A stretch of DNA of 7,267 nt. Source: Treponema sp. Lineage in GTDB: Bacteria > Spirochaetota > Spirochaetia > Treponematales > Breznakiellaceae. A program made the translations under genes and the position numbers. Under the pieces are notes generated by a model. It was not told the origin of the DNA. It worked only from the letters and a program-made list of their open reading frames with translations, and made no database searches. Positions 5,583 through 7,267 of this stretch are shown one piece after another. Within the stretch, counting starts at the first letter, position 1. Every line of letters begins with the position of its first letter. The stretch lies in the NCBI GenBank assembly GCA_031275535.1, contig JAISOR010000254.1, positions 1-7,267 on the forward strand. Direction: 5' to 3'.

Positions 5583-6734
5583 ATGAATATCGGGATATTT
5601 AGTGATACCTATACCCCCCAGGTAAACGGCGTGGTTACCGTGGTGCGGTCCTTGAAAACCGAATTGGAAAAGAGGGGGCACCGGGCCTATGTTTTTACGG
5701 TTCAGCATCCCAACGCGGTTCCGGAGGAGGGGGTTTTCCGGATAAAATCCATCCAATTCCCCAATGAGCCCCAGCACCGGATCGGGTTTTTTATAGAGAA
5801 GCAGATTATCGACCTGGCCAGGCCCTTGAACCTGGACCTGATCCACACCCATTCGGAATTCATTCTCTACATGGCTTCCAGGGGGGTAAGCAAGCGCCTG
5901 AACATTCCCTCCATTCATACGCTGCATACCTATTATCAGGACTATCTCTACTACCTTCCCCTGATAAAGCCCTTTTTAAAGAACAATCTTCCCGCCATTA
6001 TGCGGCATATCCTGCGAAGCCAATGCTGTGTCATAGCCCCCTCGCGGAAGATACGGGATTATCTGGAGCAGATCAAATATCCCCGGCCCGTTAAGATCAT
6101 CCCCAACGGCATCGATCTTTCCCGGTTTTACGACCGTTCCCCGGAGCTGGAGGCCGGCGCCCGGGCCTTCCGGGAACGGTTCAGGATTGCCCCCGGTGAT
6201 GATTTGATAGTCTTTGTGGGAAGGCTGGGGACCGAAAAGAATGTCTATACCCTGCTTGATAATTTTAAGGAGATCCATGTCCGCCGTCCCGGGGCCAAGC
6301 TGGTTCTGGTAGGGGACGGTCCCGACCGCCGGGCCCTACAGAGCCACGGCTTTGATCTGGGGATAAACAACGCGGTGATCTTTACCGGTTACCTCCGCTG
6401 GCCCGATGAAATAAAGGTGGCCTACAGGGCGGCGGATATGTTTATGAGCGCCTCCCATAGCGAGGTCCATCCCATCACCTTTATCGAGGCCATGGCCGCG
6501 GGGCTCCCCATTGTGGCGGCGGCGGATACCAGTATTGCGGATATGGTACTGAACGGGGAAAACGGATGGGCCGTGGATGATGACACCCTGCTGTGGGAAA
6601 AGGCCCTGACCGTACTGGAAGATCGGGCCCTGAGGACCCGGATGGGGGAGCGATCCGAGCATATATCCCGGAACTATTCGGTGGAACGGTTCATCGACTC
6701 CATGATTGCCCAATACGAGGAATACCGCAAGTAG
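5583..6734 (+). CDS. GT4 glycosyltransferase, diacylglycerol-glucosyltransferase type
   Basis: A 383-aa retaining glycosyltransferase of the GT-B fold, family GT4. The N-terminal acceptor domain begins [18 protein letters not shown], with the conserved NGV at 15-17. THSEF (89-93) and [13 protein letters not shown] (112-124) follow, and NGID (175-178) leads into the donor domain. There, [10 protein letters not shown] (211-220), LVGDGP (242-247) and the E-x7-E motif at E294 and E302 ([17 protein letters not shown]) bind the nucleotide sugar. The opening and the [10 protein letters not shown] region (59-68) resemble 1,2-diacylglycerol 3-glucosyltransferases, which make monoglucosyldiacylglycerol at the inner membrane face. 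Treponemes contain such glycolipids, so this is the best guess, but acceptor and sugar are inferred. There is no signal peptide or full membrane helix; a peripheral membrane protein is expected. I chose the ATG at 5583 because AAGGAG (5572-5577) sits 5 nt upstream; a GTG at 5577 would overlap that site. It follows thiN by 48 bp. Confidence 0.9.
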   Translation: MNIGIFSDTYTPQVNGVVTVVRSLKTELEKRGHRAYVFTVQHPNAVPEEGVFRIKSIQFPNEPQHRIGFFIEKQIIDLARPLNLDLIHTHSEFILYMASRGVSKRLNIPSIHTLHTYYQDYLYYLPLIKPFLKNNLPAIMRHILRSQCCVIAPSRKIRDYLEQIKYPRPVKIIPNGIDLSRFYDRSPELEAGARAFRERFRIAPGDDLIVFVGRLGTEKNVYTLLDNFKEIHVRRPGAKLVLVGDGPDRRALQSHGFDLGINNAVIFTGYLRWPDEIKVAYRAADMFMSASHSEVHPITFIEAMAAGLPIVAAADTSIADMVLNGENGWAVDDDTLLWEKALTVLEDRALRTRMGERSEHISRNYSVERFIDSMIAQYEEYRK

Positions 6735-6772
6735 CTAAAGCGATGGCAGTAATTCTCAGTTTAAACAGACAA

Positions 6773-6894
6773 GAAAAGATGCCTAAAAAATCTTCCGGGG
6801 GTCCTGCCGGCGGGGAAAACAACGGGACCCCCCGGAGGGTCCCCCGTTATTTTCCCCTCCAGCACCCCAGTTGAGCTTTTCCGGGCATCTTTTC
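6773..6894. repeat. Co-centred imperfect palindrome of about 122 bp
   Basis: The ends are perfect 11-bp inverted arms, GAAAAGATGCC (6773-6783) and GGCATCTTTTC (6884-6894). The interior holds a second long stem (6812-6857) centred within about 1 bp of the outer arms. Shorter pairings in between (TGC/GCA, GG/CC, GGGG/CCCC) let most of the unit fold as one imperfect hairpin. It contains no ORF of its own worth calling. It could be a large terminator, a structured RNA, or a small non-coding repeat of MITE or REP type. No target-site duplication is obvious. Confidence 0.6.
6812..6857. terminator. Bidirectional intrinsic terminator
   Basis: The left arm 6812-6830 (GGGGAAAACAACGGGACCC) and right arm 6837-6857 pair over about 18 bp, with one C/A mismatch and a 2-nt bulge, around a 6-nt loop. 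The GC core is flanked by AAAACAA on the left and TTATTTT on the right, so on either strand the core hairpin is followed by a T-rich tract. It lies between the convergent glycosyltransferase and TPR genes, the expected place for a two-way terminator. Confidence 0.7.
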
Positions 6895-6937
6895 CCTCCA
6901 AAAAGCCCCAGAATTACGGCAAAAAGCAGGGAATGGT

Positions 6938-6966
6938 ATGGTAAAAAATGACCCCATTGTTACCAT
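6938..6966. other. Hairpin in the gene-free stretch
   Basis: ATGGTAA (6938-6944) and TTACCAT (6960-6966) form a perfect 7-bp stem. Inside it, AATG (6947-6950) pairs with CATT (6955-6958) around an ACCC loop. No T-run follows on either strand. It may be part of a structured RNA, a protein-binding dyad, or chance. Confidence 0.35.
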
Positions 6967-6972
6967 CCGGTC

Positions 6973-6984
6973 AAGCGGCCGCTT
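6973..6984. repeat. 12-bp perfect palindrome
   Basis: AAGCGGCCGCTT is its own reverse complement. Together with hairpins on both sides it adds to the dense symmetry of the stretch 6735-7031. It could bind a dimeric protein, but no function is shown by the sequence. Confidence 0.35.
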
Positions 6985-6994
6985 TCAGATAAGC

Positions 6995-7023
6995 CATAGG
7001 GGGACCCGCCGGGGGTCCCTATG
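6995..7023. terminator. Hairpin downstream of the TPR gene
   Basis: CATAGGG (6995-7001) pairs with CCCTATG (7017-7023), and inside it ACCC pairs with GGGT, leaving a 2-nt bulge and a 5-nt loop. It lies 8 bp past the stop of the leftward TPR gene and is probably its 3' hairpin, although no real T-run follows on the minus strand. Its GGGACCC / GGGTCCC core echoes the terminator core at 6824-6843. Confidence 0.4.
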
Positions 7024-7031
7024 CCCGGGCC

Positions 7032-7267
7032 TTACATTTTAAGCTTGTTCAGCAGGAGTTCCCGGAACTGCCGGGCCGGCTTGGATTCGGGGTCAAGAAC
7101 CAGGGCGGCCTCACAGTCCGCCAGGGCCTGGGGATAATCCTCAAGATTGTAGTAGGCCTGACCCCGGCGGTAGAGACAGAAGGGCTGATAGGGGTTGGTC
7201 TCGATAGACAGGGTAAAATCGTCGATGGCGCCGGCGTATTGCTGCAGCACCGCCTTGACCACCCCCC
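7032..7267 (-). CDS. TPR-repeat protein, N-terminus cut by window edge
   Basis: Only the C-terminal 77 or so codons are seen. The frame runs open to the right edge and ends at TAA (7034-7032), so the true start lies outside. An internal GTG at 7262 is not taken as the start. One full tetratricopeptide repeat is visible (PFCLYRRGQAYYNLEDYPQALADCEAALVLDPES), with the usual Gly, Tyr, Ala and Pro positions. Half of an earlier repeat precedes it (YAGAIDDFTLSIETNP), and a closing helix ends in LLLNKLKM. TPR proteins are protein-binding scaffolds; the partner cannot be guessed. It converges on the glycosyltransferase gene across the hairpin-rich stretch. Confidence 0.85.
   Translation of the reverse strand, partial: GVVKAVLQQYAGAIDDFTLSIETNPYQPFCLYRRGQAYYNLEDYPQALADCEAALVLDPESKPARQFRELLLNKLKM

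Noticed and set aside
3510..5927. A minus-strand frame open for 805 codons, spanning cca, all of thiN and the start of the glycosyltransferase gene
   Set aside because: Only the last 451 codons match the CCA-enzyme family. The upstream 354 codons are antisense to well-supported genes and rich in Pro/Gly/Arg, as expected for a GC-rich shadow frame.
6593..6874. Plus-strand open frame running from the glycosyltransferase gene into the palindrome region
   Set aside because: It starts inside the glycosyltransferase gene in another frame, runs through the terminator hairpin and has no recognisable features.

Overview
The window looks like a chromosomal housekeeping segment from a treponeme-like spirochaete with a fairly high GC content by eye. 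A termite-gut or free-living Treponema relative fits better than T. pallidum. The assignment rests on the rpmF-acpP-rnc order (which I recall from treponemes but could not check), a permissive lipobox, a diacylglycerol-glucosyltransferase-like GT4 enzyme, and small HEAT and TPR proteins. It is an inference from gene content, not from a search. I see no mobile element, phage gene, CRISPR array, tRNA or rRNA.

Layout. Positions 1-735 (minus) hold the 5' part of an exported HEAT-repeat protein that runs off the window. Positions 829-1380 (minus) encode a small lipoprotein. A divergent region (1381-1596) separates these from a rightward run: coaD (CoA synthesis), rpmF (ribosomal protein L32, zinc type), acpP (acyl carrier protein) and rnc (RNase III). 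The leftward cca gene (tRNA CCA-adding enzyme) meets rnc tail to tail, 23 bp apart. Its start lies back to back with a rightward pair: thiamine pyrophosphokinase and a GT4 glycosyltransferase of the diacylglycerol-glucosyltransferase type. A 297-bp gene-free stretch (6735-7031) full of inverted repeats then separates the glycosyltransferase from a leftward TPR protein that runs off the right edge.

How the genes fit together. CoaD makes dephospho-CoA. CoA supplies the phosphopantetheine arm that activates AcpP at Ser37. AcpP feeds fatty acid and lipid synthesis, and the glycosyltransferase probably glucosylates the resulting diacylglycerol. RpmF, RNase III and the CCA enzyme serve ribosome and RNA maturation. 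The lipoprotein and HEAT protein are probably envelope or periplasmic.

The genes themselves are ordinary; the unusual signals are regulatory. (1) Two overlapping or adjacent perfect inverted repeats lie directly after the rnc start codon, where an RNase III autoregulatory cleavage site would make sense. (2) The coaD promoter ends so close to its GTG that the mRNA should be almost leaderless. (3) An exact 8-bp palindrome gives a TATAAT -10 on both strands between cca and thiN, with almost no leader for cca. (4) A co-centred imperfect palindrome of about 122 bp after the glycosyltransferase contains what looks like a bidirectional terminator, followed by further hairpins. I found no convincing new multi-gene system.
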